DNA of 64,000 bases from positions 58,663,414-58,727,413 of the forward strand of contig JARCOQ010000005.1 of NCBI GenBank assembly GCA_029207755.1, written 5' to 3'. Below are positions 1-10,563 of the stretch, one piece after another (position 1 is the stretch's first letter; every line of letters begins with the position of its first letter). The notes under the pieces are model-generated. The model saw nothing but the letters and a program-made list of their open reading frames with translations. It was not told the origin of the DNA and searched no databases. Origin of the DNA: Chamaea fasciata. Taxonomy: Eukaryota; Chordata; Aves; Passeriformes; Sylviidae. The position numbers and the translations under genes were made by a program.

Positions 1-720
1 AAGAGGAGCCTCTACCCTCAAAGCTTTTTTTTTCTTTCTTTTTTCCTCTCCTGTTGGGTCAGCCAACCTCTGGAGAGAAAGAAAATCAGGGGAAACAGGG
101 CTTTGACCTATCACAGCCTTACAGCTTAGAGTTTTCCTTGGACTCATTTTGCTTTTCCTAAACTCTGAGGTTCTTAAGGGAGGACGAAGCTGCTTACCTT
201 GCTTTTATTCTCAACCAAATAGAATCTTTCAGGTTGGAAAAGACCTAAGCCCAATGAGTCCAGTCGTAGATATAATGGATACTTGATTGTATAAAGGCAT
301 AACTAGGTTGGTCATGTCTAATAAGGGCTTGAGCAAGAGTCCTCGCTGTGTTTGCAGACACCTATTTCATGTGAATTTGTGTTTTCAGCATCAGTAATTC
401 TGTACACCTAAGAAGGCTGCAGTGTTGGTGGTAGGATGTGCTCTGATACGGATCATCTCTTCTGTATTTATTTATTTATTGCTAGATTTCAACCACCAAC
501 TGCTTCCCCTATTCCCTCCCACCTCTTCCATTCCTGGTAGTAATGCAAAATGAGTAGTCATGCACTTTGTATTAATGTATTAGAAATCTATGGAACCTGT
601 TTTGTACTTTTATACTGTTCAGACACTTGTAATCCAAACTTTGTTTTTACTAGGGTAATGAATAAATTTAGACTTATTTAGAAAATAAACAACTTCTCCT
701 GTGTTTATTTCACCTCTGTT
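1..720 (+). other. Left-edge non-coding segment, possible 3' UTR end
   Basis: No open frame of note. The stretch at 640-690 is AT-rich and carries AATAAA-type motifs near 660 and 684, preceded by T-rich sequence. That is how the end of a 3' UTR often looks. A gene entering from the left on the + strand is possible, but no protein-coding part is visible. In human, SINHCAF lies in this orientation further along the chromosome, so it is one candidate by synteny only. Equally, this may be plain intergenic DNA. Confidence 0.25.
219..278 (-). mobile_element. CR1 LINE 3'-end fragment
   Basis: The + strand reads AGAATCTTTCAGGTTGGAAA followed by an AGACCT-like and a GAGTCCAGTC-like stretch. This is the reverse complement of the usual avian CR1 3' end, which runs (rc) AGAATCATxxAGGTTGGAAAAGACCTxxAAGATCATxGAGTCCA. 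Only about 60 bp are recognisable, so it is old or truncated. The element would point left, with its 3' end at about 219. Confidence 0.5.
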
Positions 721-3300
721 CTTCTGTTAATTCGATTTAGTGTTGAACCCAGCCCAGGCAACCCATGTTTCTATTTGAACAAGACCAAGCCTTTTTTTAA
801 GGGAGGGAGTGAGGTAATTCACTTCCTATTTAATTTGGAAGGACAGGCAGAGCAAGGGAAGGAGGTGCTGTTTGTTATGACAGACAGCTGTCTCAGGGCA
901 GAATCACAGAGCTTTCCCCTGGCACTGCATGTGTCAGGCATTCCTTTACTGGGAATGGGTGGTGCTGGCATTCCATGTTCCCAGGGGGCTTGCTCTCTCT
1001 GTAGCTCACCAGCACTGGAGGGTTGGTGCTGACAGCATTTGGAAACATCCCTTTCCAGATCCGGAGGAGCTGGTGGAAGAGACTCATGCTCTGTCGAAGC
1101 TGGTGCCTGGTGTGTTTCTTCCCACGGCAGGCACAGGCAGCTGGATGAGCTCCAGCAGACTGGTGGGAGCAAGGTCTCTGGTGGGAGCTGTCAGTGAGTA
1201 ACTGAGTTTAGAAGATAATGGGGAAAACATTGCAACCTTAAGCACAATGGCTTGTTGCAAGAGGCTATTTTGGACTTCAGTGGAAGTGCTGATTTATTCC
1301 TGCTGATGTGCTGGCTGTTTTCTTACAAATTGAGCACGATGATATTCAGAGATACATAGAAATAATTTCAGAAAGCTCTGCATAGACTGCCAGATTGTAG
1401 TACAATAGCATCTGGTTTTGACGTATTTGCGTTATCTGCTGTAGATGCCTAAAGATACCTTGGGGATAATTCAGTTCATTTAAAATGTAAAATCACTAAG
1501 AGCAGCAGATACACCAAAAGGTGGTTTAAAGCAGGTAACATACTGTGAAACCCATTATTTGTAACTTTCCATCCTGTTTAAAACAGTTAGTTCCTTTTCT
1601 CTCTCTTAGACTCCTGCTGCACAGGAGTGACTACGGCTACTGTCAGGATAACCTTTGGGTGCTGAAGACATCTGTGTTAATGGATAGAGGGCTTTGTGGG
1701 CAGAAAACCTAGCAGGGTTACAGCTGTGGAGGAGGAAGCTCCTCTGGGAACATTGGGGAGGTATCTTCAGAGCAATGGGAAACAAAATCTGGAAGCAAAA
1801 TCCTGGATGTAAAGCCCTCCTATGCATCACCTGGATCAGCTATCACAATGACAAGTGTGACATCTGCTAAAATACCTCACAGTGCATGCATTATAAAGAT
1901 GCTTTACAGAGGATTGTATTGAAAAATGAGAAAAACAAGGCATGGGATAAGAAGATACTTTGTTGGAAGTCACCAGTGGACAGGGAGCAGATCCATGATT
2001 TCCAAAGCCTGAGCTAGGTATCCATTGCTGCTGCTGAAGCATGCAGTGGCAAAATCTGTTTGCTTTTGTGTGGTGCTGCATGAAGAGTAGTTTTATTCTG
2101 GTTAGTACAATTTTGAAGTCTCTGTGGCTTCTACAACACTGAACCTGAGACATGCTTTCTGAGCAGATGACTAGGTCCCATCCAGTCCCAGTGACTAAAA
2201 AGTTACAGCTCTTCTGAAGTCATATAGAAACTTCAATATAATGTAAGAAAGAAAAACTCCTCCTAAATGGTTCTTGTATCTTGTAATGTAATTTTTTTAG
2301 GTTGTCCGTATCAGGGGTACGAGCAGTCTGACATGTATTCTGCAGACCAGGTCCCGCAAGTGTCAACATCAGAGACACAACTAACTCCTTCTTGGCTTTA
2401 GTTTTCTGTCTCTTTCCCCTGGACATCTGTCCATGAGGAGGAAAGGGAGCACGTTTCCAGCTTCTGTCCAGCTCCCCTTTCTCAGACACTGGAAGTGGCA
2501 CCAGGGAAATGCTGCTGGCTTCCTCCATATAAACAGTCTACAGTAAAGCAACACAAAACCAGTGCTCTTTTTCAGAATAACTGTATGTAGGGTTAGTAAA
2601 GCTGTTATGGAGCTATTTGGTCATGATGGGCATCATGTAGCCAACCCAGCCTTTCCAGGAAACCCCATTTAGCTCTTTGGTGGCATTTTTATTGGAAATT
2701 CCATGTCGGTGTTGACCAGCAGCAGCTTTGAACTCCATTAATGGAGAATAGGTAAGTTAATAGTTAGGTGCCTATAGAGAAGTTACACATTCTGGGAGGA
2801 AAGAAAGGTACACAGAACCCTTGTGTACTCCAAATCCTGAATGTGCTTGAAATGAACGTGAACACTAACATTTCATGCCATCTATCATCGTGAATTTAGG
2901 TTTTGTATCTCTTTTATATTTATTAATGACACTTATTTGGAGAATACTTTCTACTGTATCTGAGAGAGAGGTTGTCACTACAGGACTGTGGGACATCTCA
3001 TTGCCATTGTTTCTGCCCCAGCAGAAGAGTGACAGGAAAGGGACAGACTGCCGCGGTGTCCTAACCCTCAGTTCTGGGCATGGGAAGGGACGTGGTCCTG
3101 CTCAGCCCTTGCCCTCACTGTCGGTGTCTCATCGCCACAAACGTGGTTTCATGCCTCAACTGCAAACATGGCCCCACCTCCCTGCAGAAGCCAGAGGATG
3201 GGAAAGCGCTGGAAATGGACTGGGAAACATGCTGTCGATGAGACTTCTTGGAAAGGAATGGGGCAATCGGGCGCTTTGAGGGTGACAAAGAAGGGTGACA
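720..3300. other. Intergenic, nothing firmly identified
   Basis: Only short open frames in all six frames (longest about 134 codons), with no recognisable domain, no codon pattern and no splice structure that would join them. The sequence is of moderate GC with no obvious repeats. Confidence 0.6.
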
Positions 3301-3800
3301 CGGGTGGCTCTTACGGCCGGCCTCTACAGCACGACCTGACGACACCAGGGAGACGGCGGACGTCGATGAGGAGGCTGGAAAGCCTCAGTCCCCGGCGGCC
3401 CCCGCCGCTCCCAAAGGCCGCCAGGGGGCGCTGGCCCGGGCCGGCCTGTGGAACACGGGCAGAGCGCGGCCCCGGCCGCGGCAGCCGTGCCCTGGGCGCC
3501 CCGGCCAAAGGTACGGCATCCCCGGCGTGCCCGGCTGCAGTCCCAGCCCCCTGGGCATCCCGGCTGCAGTCCCAGCCTCCTGGGCATCCCGGCTGCAGTC
3601 CCCCTGTTCCTTTCCCGGCTGCGGTCCCGGCGCAGCCCCGGGATCGAGCCGTGAGTTGCCGTGGCTCAGGCATCGCCGGCAGCACTGGGCTCTCCGCACT
3701 GCACCGGCACGGCCGGCCCCGCTCTGCAGCCGCAAAAACCGAGCACAGACCCCATCGCCGCCCTCCCTTGCTCACAGGCGCAGGAAACTGGGGTTTTAAT
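3300..3800. promoter_or_regulatory. Orphan CpG-rich block (CpG island)
   Basis: A sharp rise in GC and CpG density (CGGCCGGCC, GGGCGCTGGCCCGGGCC and similar) between about 3300 and 3750, flanked by AT-rich sequence. Open frames of 90-225 codons occur on both strands here, but they are low-complexity products of GC richness and resemble no family. CpG islands in birds usually mark promoters, so a start site of an unseen transcript is possible. No coding exon was found beside it. Confidence 0.4.
3533..3602. repeat. 29-bp tandem repeat, about 2.4 copies
   Basis: The motif beginning GGCTGCAGTCCCAGCC recurs with starts at 3533, 3562 and 3591, giving an exact period of 29 bp. The first two units differ by about one base, and the third is cut off after some 12 bp, where a diverged continuation follows. 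It lies inside the CpG-rich block. Confidence 0.75.
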
Positions 3801-3843
3801 TTCTTTAATATCATCTTGGCAAAGAATCACAGGATACAGGAGT

Positions 3844-3977
3844 AAAAACAAACAAACAAACAAAACCCCCAGAAAACAAAAACAAAAACCCCAAAAAAAC
3901 AAAAAACCAACCAAACAAAAAACCGACAAAAACCAACCAAACAAAAAACCCCAAACAACAACAACAACAACAAAAAC
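3844..3977. repeat. A/C-only low-complexity tract
   Basis: About 134 bp made almost entirely of A and C: (AAAC)n, runs such as CAAAAACCCC, then (CAA)n at the right end. Only a few G residues interrupt it, and T is absent. The opposite strand is therefore pure G/T with several G runs. Similar G/T tracts occur on the + strand at about 10.5 kb and 19.9 kb. Confidence 0.9.
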
Positions 3978-5466
3978 GTTGTTACCTGGGCAAATACAAA
4001 TAATACCAGAATACCAGAAGTGATGGTCGTGGTTGTCAGCCTCAGTAAATTCGTGTCATTGTCTCATCCAAGCCAGGTGGTACCATATCTGTCCCAGTAA
4101 AAGTAGTTGGTGACGATAAGAGAGATGCAAAGGAGCTGCTGCCAGCGGGATCCCTTAGCAGGGAAAGCAGCTCGGTGGAGGATGCACAGGACTGTTGGCT
4201 CTCATTGCTGCTGGAGCACTGTGTGATGATGTGAGAGCCACAGCTGCACTCACGGTGAGCCTGGCCCCGGTACTGCTGTTCTGAGGATGTGTCTGCTCTG
4301 CGAGGTTCTGAGAGCAGCTCTCCACTTGGCCTTCCTCCACAGCAAAGTAGGGCACAGCCCCAGCAGTGCTGCAGGCTGGGACACATGGCAGGCAATTATC
4401 TTAGAAGCTGGCCCTGCTGCCAGGTCTGTTCCCAGGAATTTTAACTATGGAACGGCATGATGCCTTGGTGATTGGCAGTGCTGCACCTCGTACATGTTTC
4501 ACCTTCTGACATCTAGGAAGTAACTGCTTCCTGATGGCTCTGCCTGATCAAGGAGCTGGATCCTGGCTGTTTGCCTCCAAGTGATGATCTCGGAGATCTC
4601 CTTCTGCCTGAAAGGAGGTGACCAAGGACTGTGACCTCTTCCCCACCACCTGTGACCATGAGATAAGTAGATCTTATATCCACCTACAGTCTTTTTTCAA
4701 CTCTGCTTTAGGGAGAGCACACATCAGATCACAAATCAGTAGGTGGGCTTTGCTGCTACATTGAGAGGATCTGGCATTCTACATTGCACCATAGCTGCTG
4801 GTATGCCTTCTGTGATATTTATCTTTAAGAAATGGAAGGGCAGGACATGCTGGAGGCACACATGGCATCTATAGCTTGGAGAGCACAGTAAATATCAAGG
4901 GCCAAATCCTGCTCAAAGACGCAGGCCACTGCAATTGAGTCAAAAGGCCCTGTTCTTTCATCTGAGAACAGGTGCAAATTAAATGGCTGTGAAATTTACA
5001 GCTGATTCCCAGACACTACGTAACCAGAATCAACAACTTCTGTTCCACTCCAACGAGATTTCACACCCATGTGCTCCTGCTGCTCATTAACATTGCCATA
5101 ATTAGGCCATGGCATTCCACAGCAGTCTGGTCCTGCAGCAGAGTTCTGATCTAGTGGCAGGAGGTCTTCCACCTACTTGAGAAACCTCACTAAGTAATTG
5201 GGGAAATGCAGTGGATTGAATCCAGGTGAAGCCTAACAGGTCAGTCACTAATGGCTTCTCACAAGGATTGCTTTCATGGCAAGACCACCTTGTGAGGAAT
5301 TAGAGAGCAAACCACAGCCTCACAGAACCCTTTACAGAAAGGCTGCCACCTGGTAACAGTAGCACAGGGAGAGTTCCTGAGGATCTAATTAGATCTGTGT
5401 AAATTATTAACAGTGAATGCAGCCTTTTTATGTCTGATTTACCAAAATGCCCATGGTCCAACCTTT
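3978..5466. other. Intergenic, nothing firmly identified
   Basis: No coding potential beyond short frames. A 117-codon minus-strand frame at 4042-4395 is Ser/Cys-rich, low in complexity and has no recognisable domain. Confidence 0.55.
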
Positions 5467-5640
5467 CACAGAATCACTAGGTTTGAAGAGACCTTCAAGA
5501 TCATCAAGTCCAATTCATGCCCTAACACCTCAACTAAACCACTGCACCAAGTGCCACATCCAGTCTCATTTTAAACACATCCAGGGATGGTGACTCCACC
5601 ACCTCCCCGGGCAGACAGTTCCCTGGGGCTCAGAGGACTC
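5467..5640 (-). mobile_element. CR1 LINE fragment
   Basis: The + strand reads CACAGAATCACTAGGTTTGA, then AAGATCATCAAGTCCAAT, ACCACTGCACCAAGTGCCAC, TTTTAAACACATCCAGGGATGG and CCACCACCTCCCCGGGCAG in the order expected for the reverse complement of an avian CR1 3' region. The 3' end is at 5467 and the element continues to about 5640, where similarity fades. It is 5'-truncated, as is normal for CR1. Confidence 0.9.
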
Positions 5641-6000
5641 TGTGCCAAAGAACCCTGCTGGGGGCCTTGGCAGGGGTGGCAGTGCTGGGCAGGATGGCTG
5701 CAGTGCCATGTGTGTCAGTGTGACAGGGTGCACCTGCAGAGGGATGCTCTGTGTGTGCACAAATCAATGTGCCTGGGGCACAGCAGTGGCATGTGTGCCC
5801 TGGTGCCACACAGCCAGTCCATGGGCTCCTGCTGAGCCAGCCACAGGGACAGAAATACCGCGGGGGAAACAAGATATGCATTGTTCTTGAAGCTGCTGTG
5901 GTATAGAGACTACTGCAGTTATGTCCTGAATGGGCACCAGATTTATTGTCTCCCTTCATGTCTCACTGAAATAAAGCAGGAAAATAGGAATTTTTTTCTT

Positions 6001-6105
6001 CTTTTCTTTTCTTTTCTTTTCTTTTCTTTTCTTTTCTTTTCTTTTCTTTTCTTTTCTTTTCTTTTCTTTTCTTTTCTTTTCTTTTCTTTTCTTTTCTTTT
6101 CTTTT
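6001..6105. repeat. (CTTTT)n microsatellite, 21 perfect copies
   Basis: Twenty-one uninterrupted CTTTT units span 105 bp, with imperfect pyrimidine-rich sequence on both sides (about 5993-6120). It is a pure polypyrimidine tract of mirror-repeat type. Such length and purity suggest a highly variable locus. Confidence 0.97.
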
Positions 6106-6119
6106 CCTTCTTCTTTCTT

Positions 6120-6838
6120 ATCTTCTAAAGTTACTTAGCTTCTAGAAATTTCAAAATAGTCATGAACAGAGTTCAAGGTACCCTAGAAAGAAAAACAGAG
6201 TAAAATCTAACCATGTTGTATACTAACTCTCCTCAATAACATCACCTGCTTAATCTGATCCTGCTCCCTGTTTTCTCCCTTTCTCTCAGGTTTGTCTCTT
6301 TTAATGTTTCTGTCATTTTTGTCTAGCCTGTTGGACACACTTTTGAAGTCTGAGTGATAACTAGTCATCCTGGGTTTGCTGCTGACTCTGCACCTTTGGG
6401 GGTAGATGGCAGTCCTGGCACAAGTTGAATGTTTGAGACAAAGATCACATGGAAAATGGGAACAGAGTATCCACATGGATTTCATAGGAAGACTAAGCAA
6501 ACGTGCCTCTTGAAAAGAAACAGAAAAGAGCAAGTTTTCCAAAGGAAGGAAAATACTTTTTTTTTTTTTCTAAATGTAAACAGTAGTATAATGCATGTTC
6601 CTGTTGCAGGTGAGTAAAGTGCCTTTCAGGAAGGGTCTGAGAGAACACGGAGATATGTGGGAATATGCAATAGGAGGAGAGCCGAGAAGCATCAGGACCT
6701 GAGCAGCTTTTCAGTAGTGTTCGCACACAGTAACCATCTGTTGTCTCTCGTGCTTCTGGAAGGCCCCTGTCAGCAGCCAGGAGTAGGAGCCTGCCCTCGC
6801 CTGCGCTCGCAGCTTTCCATGGGAGACAGGCTGTTTGC
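6120..6838. other. Intergenic, one strong splice-donor-like site
   Basis: No coding gene was recognised. A consensus donor, TTGCAG followed by GTGAGT, lies at 6609/6610 on the + strand just left of a CpG island. Without an identified exon this may be chance. Confidence 0.4.
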
Positions 6839-6839
6839 T

Positions 6840-7170
6840 GGGCAGGCACTTTCCCCGCCGTGCAAGTGAGCGCAGCGCCCGCCCCCCCTGCGGCACCTCG
6901 GCTGGTTTACACAAGCTAAGCCCGGGCTATTGTCTGTCCGCCGTGAATAGCGCTCTGTGCGGCGGGGCCCGGCCTGCCGCGGGGAGCCGCGGAGCTGCAG
7001 ATGGCAGCCCGGGCACGGCCGGGGGCTCCGGGCACAGCCGGGGAATCCGGGCAAGGCGCGGACCCGCCGCGGGAGCAGCCGGGGACAGCCGCCTTCCCTC
7101 GCGTCCTCCCCGAGAGAAACCCGCAACCACGGGGCCCTGCCGACATTCCTCACACCCAGTCTTACCTGCA
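6840..7170. promoter_or_regulatory. Orphan CpG island
   Basis: A dense CpG block of about 330 bp (CCGCGGGGAGCCGCGG, CGGGCACGGCCGGGG and similar) with sharp AT-rich edges. On the minus strand, CCTGCAG followed by GTAAGA gives a strong splice donor at about 7163. A minus-strand non-coding first exon of the gene that lies divergent from CAPRIN2 is therefore conceivable. TSPAN11 holds that place in human as I recall, but no TSPAN11 coding sequence was found in the window. The 200-codon frames on both strands here are composition artefacts. Confidence 0.45.
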
Positions 7171-8329
7171 GGCCGAACAGAAAGGAGGCTAAAACTAAAT
7201 AGGACTGGTTTAATATCCACGGAGGAGAGTGTAACGCAGAGCTTTGTGGGCTTTGAGGGGCTAGGGAGAAGTTATGGAGGTGAAGTTTTTTGCCATGTGG
7301 TTTGGAAGGCGATCCTGCCGCTGGGGTACATAGTGAGATTTGATTTTGATTTTCTAACACAAAAATCTCAGGCAAGTCATGCCTCGCCCTTTCACATTAG
7401 TGCTTTCCTATTTCCTACGTCTTTTGAATCGGGTTAAAAGCAGCAATGCCTGTGAGCTCTGAACCATAAGGTAGATTTCTCCTAGTTCTCTAACGTGGAA
7501 ATGATATACCTGTGAGCTGGCCAGAGTAAAAGGGCAGTGTTTGTGTAAGGGATTATGCTTTCTGCCTGCCTGTGGCTGCAAGGGAACCCACTCCAGTACC
7601 CAGGATGGGTGCCCTCACAGCTCTGTGCTCTGTAGTGACTATGGAAACGGTATTTTAAACTGTGTAAATTATTGTCTGTCTCCTTGCTTAGAGGAGTTTG
7701 GCCAGTTACTGCCAAGTTATTGGCTAAACCTAGTGAGAAGACAGTACAAAAATTATGCTGTCAGGTCTGCTTTTGTCTCAACAACAACAACAAAAAAAGA
7801 CATCTTTTTGTTACAGTCTTTTCTCTCATTTATAGCATAGCAATAGTGTAAGTTGTACGTGTATGTGCATGAGAAGGGGGTTTACCCAGGTTCCTTGCTA
7901 ACTTTATAAAGCTGTCCCTTCCCCTTGGAATTTCCACCTACTATAATTTTTTTTTAACTTCAAGTTTTCTAAAAGCTTGTTCTTTTTTTACTATTATTTT
8001 TTAAATTTTTTTTTCCTTGAATAAAAACCACAAACAAACAAATCCTCACCAAAGCCAGACAACAAAACCAACATACAAATTAATTGTGGATATCAGCTGA
8101 CCACTACTCCTTGTTTTCAGCCATAGCCCTTATAAGTAGAGTAGTTGTTGTGAGCAACTACTGAGCAACACAAGGGAAAATGAGATTTCTGTTTTTAGCA
8201 TTGTCTTTCTGACATCTCTTGTAAACTGTAAACTCATTTAAATTTTCAAGTTAGTTGAAAACTTATGTCCAACAGAATAAGTGCGTTTGTCTTTAAAAAC
8301 CCCACACATTCACCATTACTTCTACCTGC

Positions 8330-8640
8330 CTTAGTGTCTAGATAGCAATAAAAACAACACATTATTCAGCCTTCAGTGCATTCACCTAATAATTATAATC
8401 ATTCACTCCGCTGAAAGGATTTAAACGAAATTAAATGTGCAAGTAGCAAACCTCATGACTATGCAACGAAGTGAGAAATTTTCAAATCCTGGTTTTAAAG
8501 CGTGTATGAGTTCACTGTTCTCTATTATCTGTTTAGAAATCACTGCCACAACTCTCTTATTGATGTATGAGGTAGAACCCAAATGTATAATAATTTCAAT
8601 CACTTTCATAATTTTTTAAAGCATTGCTTTAAAACTCTCC
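8330..8640. promoter_or_regulatory. Candidate conserved non-coding element
   Basis: An AT-rich, non-repetitive block with motifs typical of vertebrate developmental enhancers: TAATTATAATCATT, CGAAATTAAATG, TTATTGATG and AATCACTTTCATAATTTT. No simple repeats and no transposon signature. This is pattern-based inference only. Confidence 0.22.
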
Positions 8641-9119
8641 ATTATCATATGCAAAACAGCGAAGTCAATTCCACTTAATTTATTTCATATGTTATTCCAA
8701 CAGCATCACAAACAGTTCAGTGTTATGCATCTCTCCAAATAATGAGTTCAAGACATCCTCTCCTTCCCACCACTTCACGATGCACATTTCCTGTGTAATT
8801 GTCTGATGGAGAAGGGAAGCAGGTAGCCTGGGGCTATGAGAAAGAAACAGCATCAATGAAGAATTGTTGGACACAGGTCTTATACCCCCTAAGGACCATG
8901 GAATCTTTGGAGGATGTATAAAAAAAGGAAACAGGATGAAACTAATCAACAGATGATTGGAAAACATAGTTTCACTTCCCTCCCTCATCAGAATGCTATC
9001 CATCATCACAGATGTTCTCTCCTAGGATGGGAAACTTCCAGACAACCATGAGATTCCCATAAAAGGTGCTGGATAAAATTAACTGAGCTCTGTCTGAATG
9101 CTCCACTTACAGTACTTGC

Positions 9120-9300
9120 TGGAACAATTAACACGAGTCTAACAAACCACTTATTATCTAATCAGTATATTTTAAAAAGCCTAAAGAAACTAAAAAAAAA
9201 AAAATCACATAATGGTGCTAAATTAAATTGGAGTTAAATTAATTTCTTGTGCACTTAAGCCTGTGCTTTGCTGGACTTGCAGCATACTAATTACATAAAA
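9120..9300. promoter_or_regulatory. Candidate conserved non-coding element
   Basis: A dense run of homeobox-like and octamer-like motifs (ACAATTAACACG, ATCTAATCAG, GAGTTAAATTAATTTC, ACTAATTACATAAAATGCAT) interrupted by an A-run at about 9190. Composition and lack of repeats resemble conserved enhancers. Inference only. Confidence 0.2.
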
Positions 9301-9509
9301 TGCATCTACTTAGAAATACTCCCATTTCTTCTCAATCTACAAAATGTAAACATCCCCTGTTCCGGCACACACATACAGAGTGAAGCACATGTTCCTCTTC
9401 TGATGATTGCAATGTAAAAGTACAGCAACTAATTCTTCCTCTGTATATTTGGGGGAGGCGGGGTGTGTGTGGGGGTGCTGTTTGGAAAGCAGAGAAAGCA
9501 TCTGGTCAA

Positions 9510-9800
9510 TTTGCTAAAATTCAATCTGCTACTTGACATATTTCTTTTAATCCTTGATGCCGGTTTTCAAGGGAAGTTCCCATGTAAAATTCTATTCAGC
9601 TGCACCTGCTGCCTTGAATGAGTTCCTAATAGCAAGAGTAACATCAGCTAAACATGAAAAAAAAGTTTAGGAATGTTTTGTAGCCCATTAAATTGCTATA
9701 ATTTTTCTACTTGAAGTCTGGATATATAATTTCAGTGTAAATAATGACATAATTGTTTGGCTGTGAGAAGGGTCATTTGTTGTGAGGCTGGAGGGGCAGA
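9510..9800. promoter_or_regulatory. Candidate conserved non-coding element with paired E-boxes
   Basis: An AT-rich unique block containing CAGCTG and CACCTG back to back (CAGCTGCACCTGCTG at about 9598-9612). It also has CCCATTAAATTGCTATAATT, a TAAATAATGACATAATTG stretch and GGTCATTTG. Adjacent E-boxes inside AT-rich unique sequence are common in bHLH-responsive enhancers. No expression evidence is available. Confidence 0.28.
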
Positions 9801-10495
9801 AGTTTCATAAAAATATTTTCTTTAAGTTGCATTGGAAATTTAGGCAACTAATTCAGGTTCCACCCTAAGTTCATTCATAATTGTTGGGGTTTGGTATGTT
9901 GGGTTTTCTCTGCTACATCCCACCACGTAAAGCAAGCGCAGAAGAGGAGCTGAGCAACGTTGTACTGCCCTGTGTAGAACCATTTTATTCCTGGGGATGT
10001 TCCAGCTCTGTGGATCCCCTGTGTCATTTGAAAAAAACCCCAACACAGCTATTGAGTCTGAGACTCAGCCCGCAATCCACTGACAGAAGATAAATTATAA
10101 CCACCACAAGAATGATTATACATTTTATTGGCATTTCATATGGCCATCACACCTGAGTATCTTTAGAAAATCAGAATGAGTAATGCAGTTTCTAGTGAAT
10201 TTTCAAGATCCTCTGAGTTTTTACTGTATGTTTCCCTGCAGACAGCAGAAATATCCACTTAACTGCAGTCAGGCACTTCTTGAGGGACTTTTTTGTTAGG
10301 GTACAAGAAACTTGAAGCACACAGCAAAAGAAACTTTCAACAGGAGCAAATTAAATCACAAACGTGAAACTGGTGAACCTTTGGAAATGTGAAACTGACA
10401 GCAGCATCATGTGTAGGCATCATGGCAAGGTAAGGGGGAATGTGGATGTTTTTAATTTAAAATCTTTCTCGTAAAATACATCCAAATATTCAGGG

Positions 10496-10563
10496 TGAGG
10501 GGGTTTTTTTGTTTGTTGGGGTTTTTTTGGTTTTTTGTTTGCTTTGGTTTGGGGCTTTTTTGT
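10496..10563. repeat. G/T-only low-complexity tract
   Basis: About 68 bp of G and T only (apart from one or two C), with the pattern GGGGTTTTTTTGTTTG and GTTTGGGG. Four or more runs of three or more G make it a candidate G-quadruplex former on the + strand. It is the same class of sequence as the A/C tract at 3.9 kb and the G/T tract at 19.9 kb. Confidence 0.85.

Noticed and set aside
3168..3845. A 225-codon + strand frame in the 3.3-3.8 kb block
   Set aside because: Pro/Ala/Gly/Arg-rich translation of CpG-rich DNA with a 29-bp repeat. No domain or conserved start.
5566..5959. Several overlapping 64-109-codon frames at 5.6-5.9 kb
   Set aside because: They begin inside the CR1 fragment and lie on both strands. 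No coding support.
5881..6138. An 85-codon frame ending in Phe/Leu/Ser repeats
   Set aside because: It is the translation of the (CTTTT)n microsatellite.
6770..7437. Frames of about 200 codons on both strands over the 6.84-7.17 kb CpG island
   Set aside because: They overlap each other on opposite strands, are low in complexity and resemble no protein.
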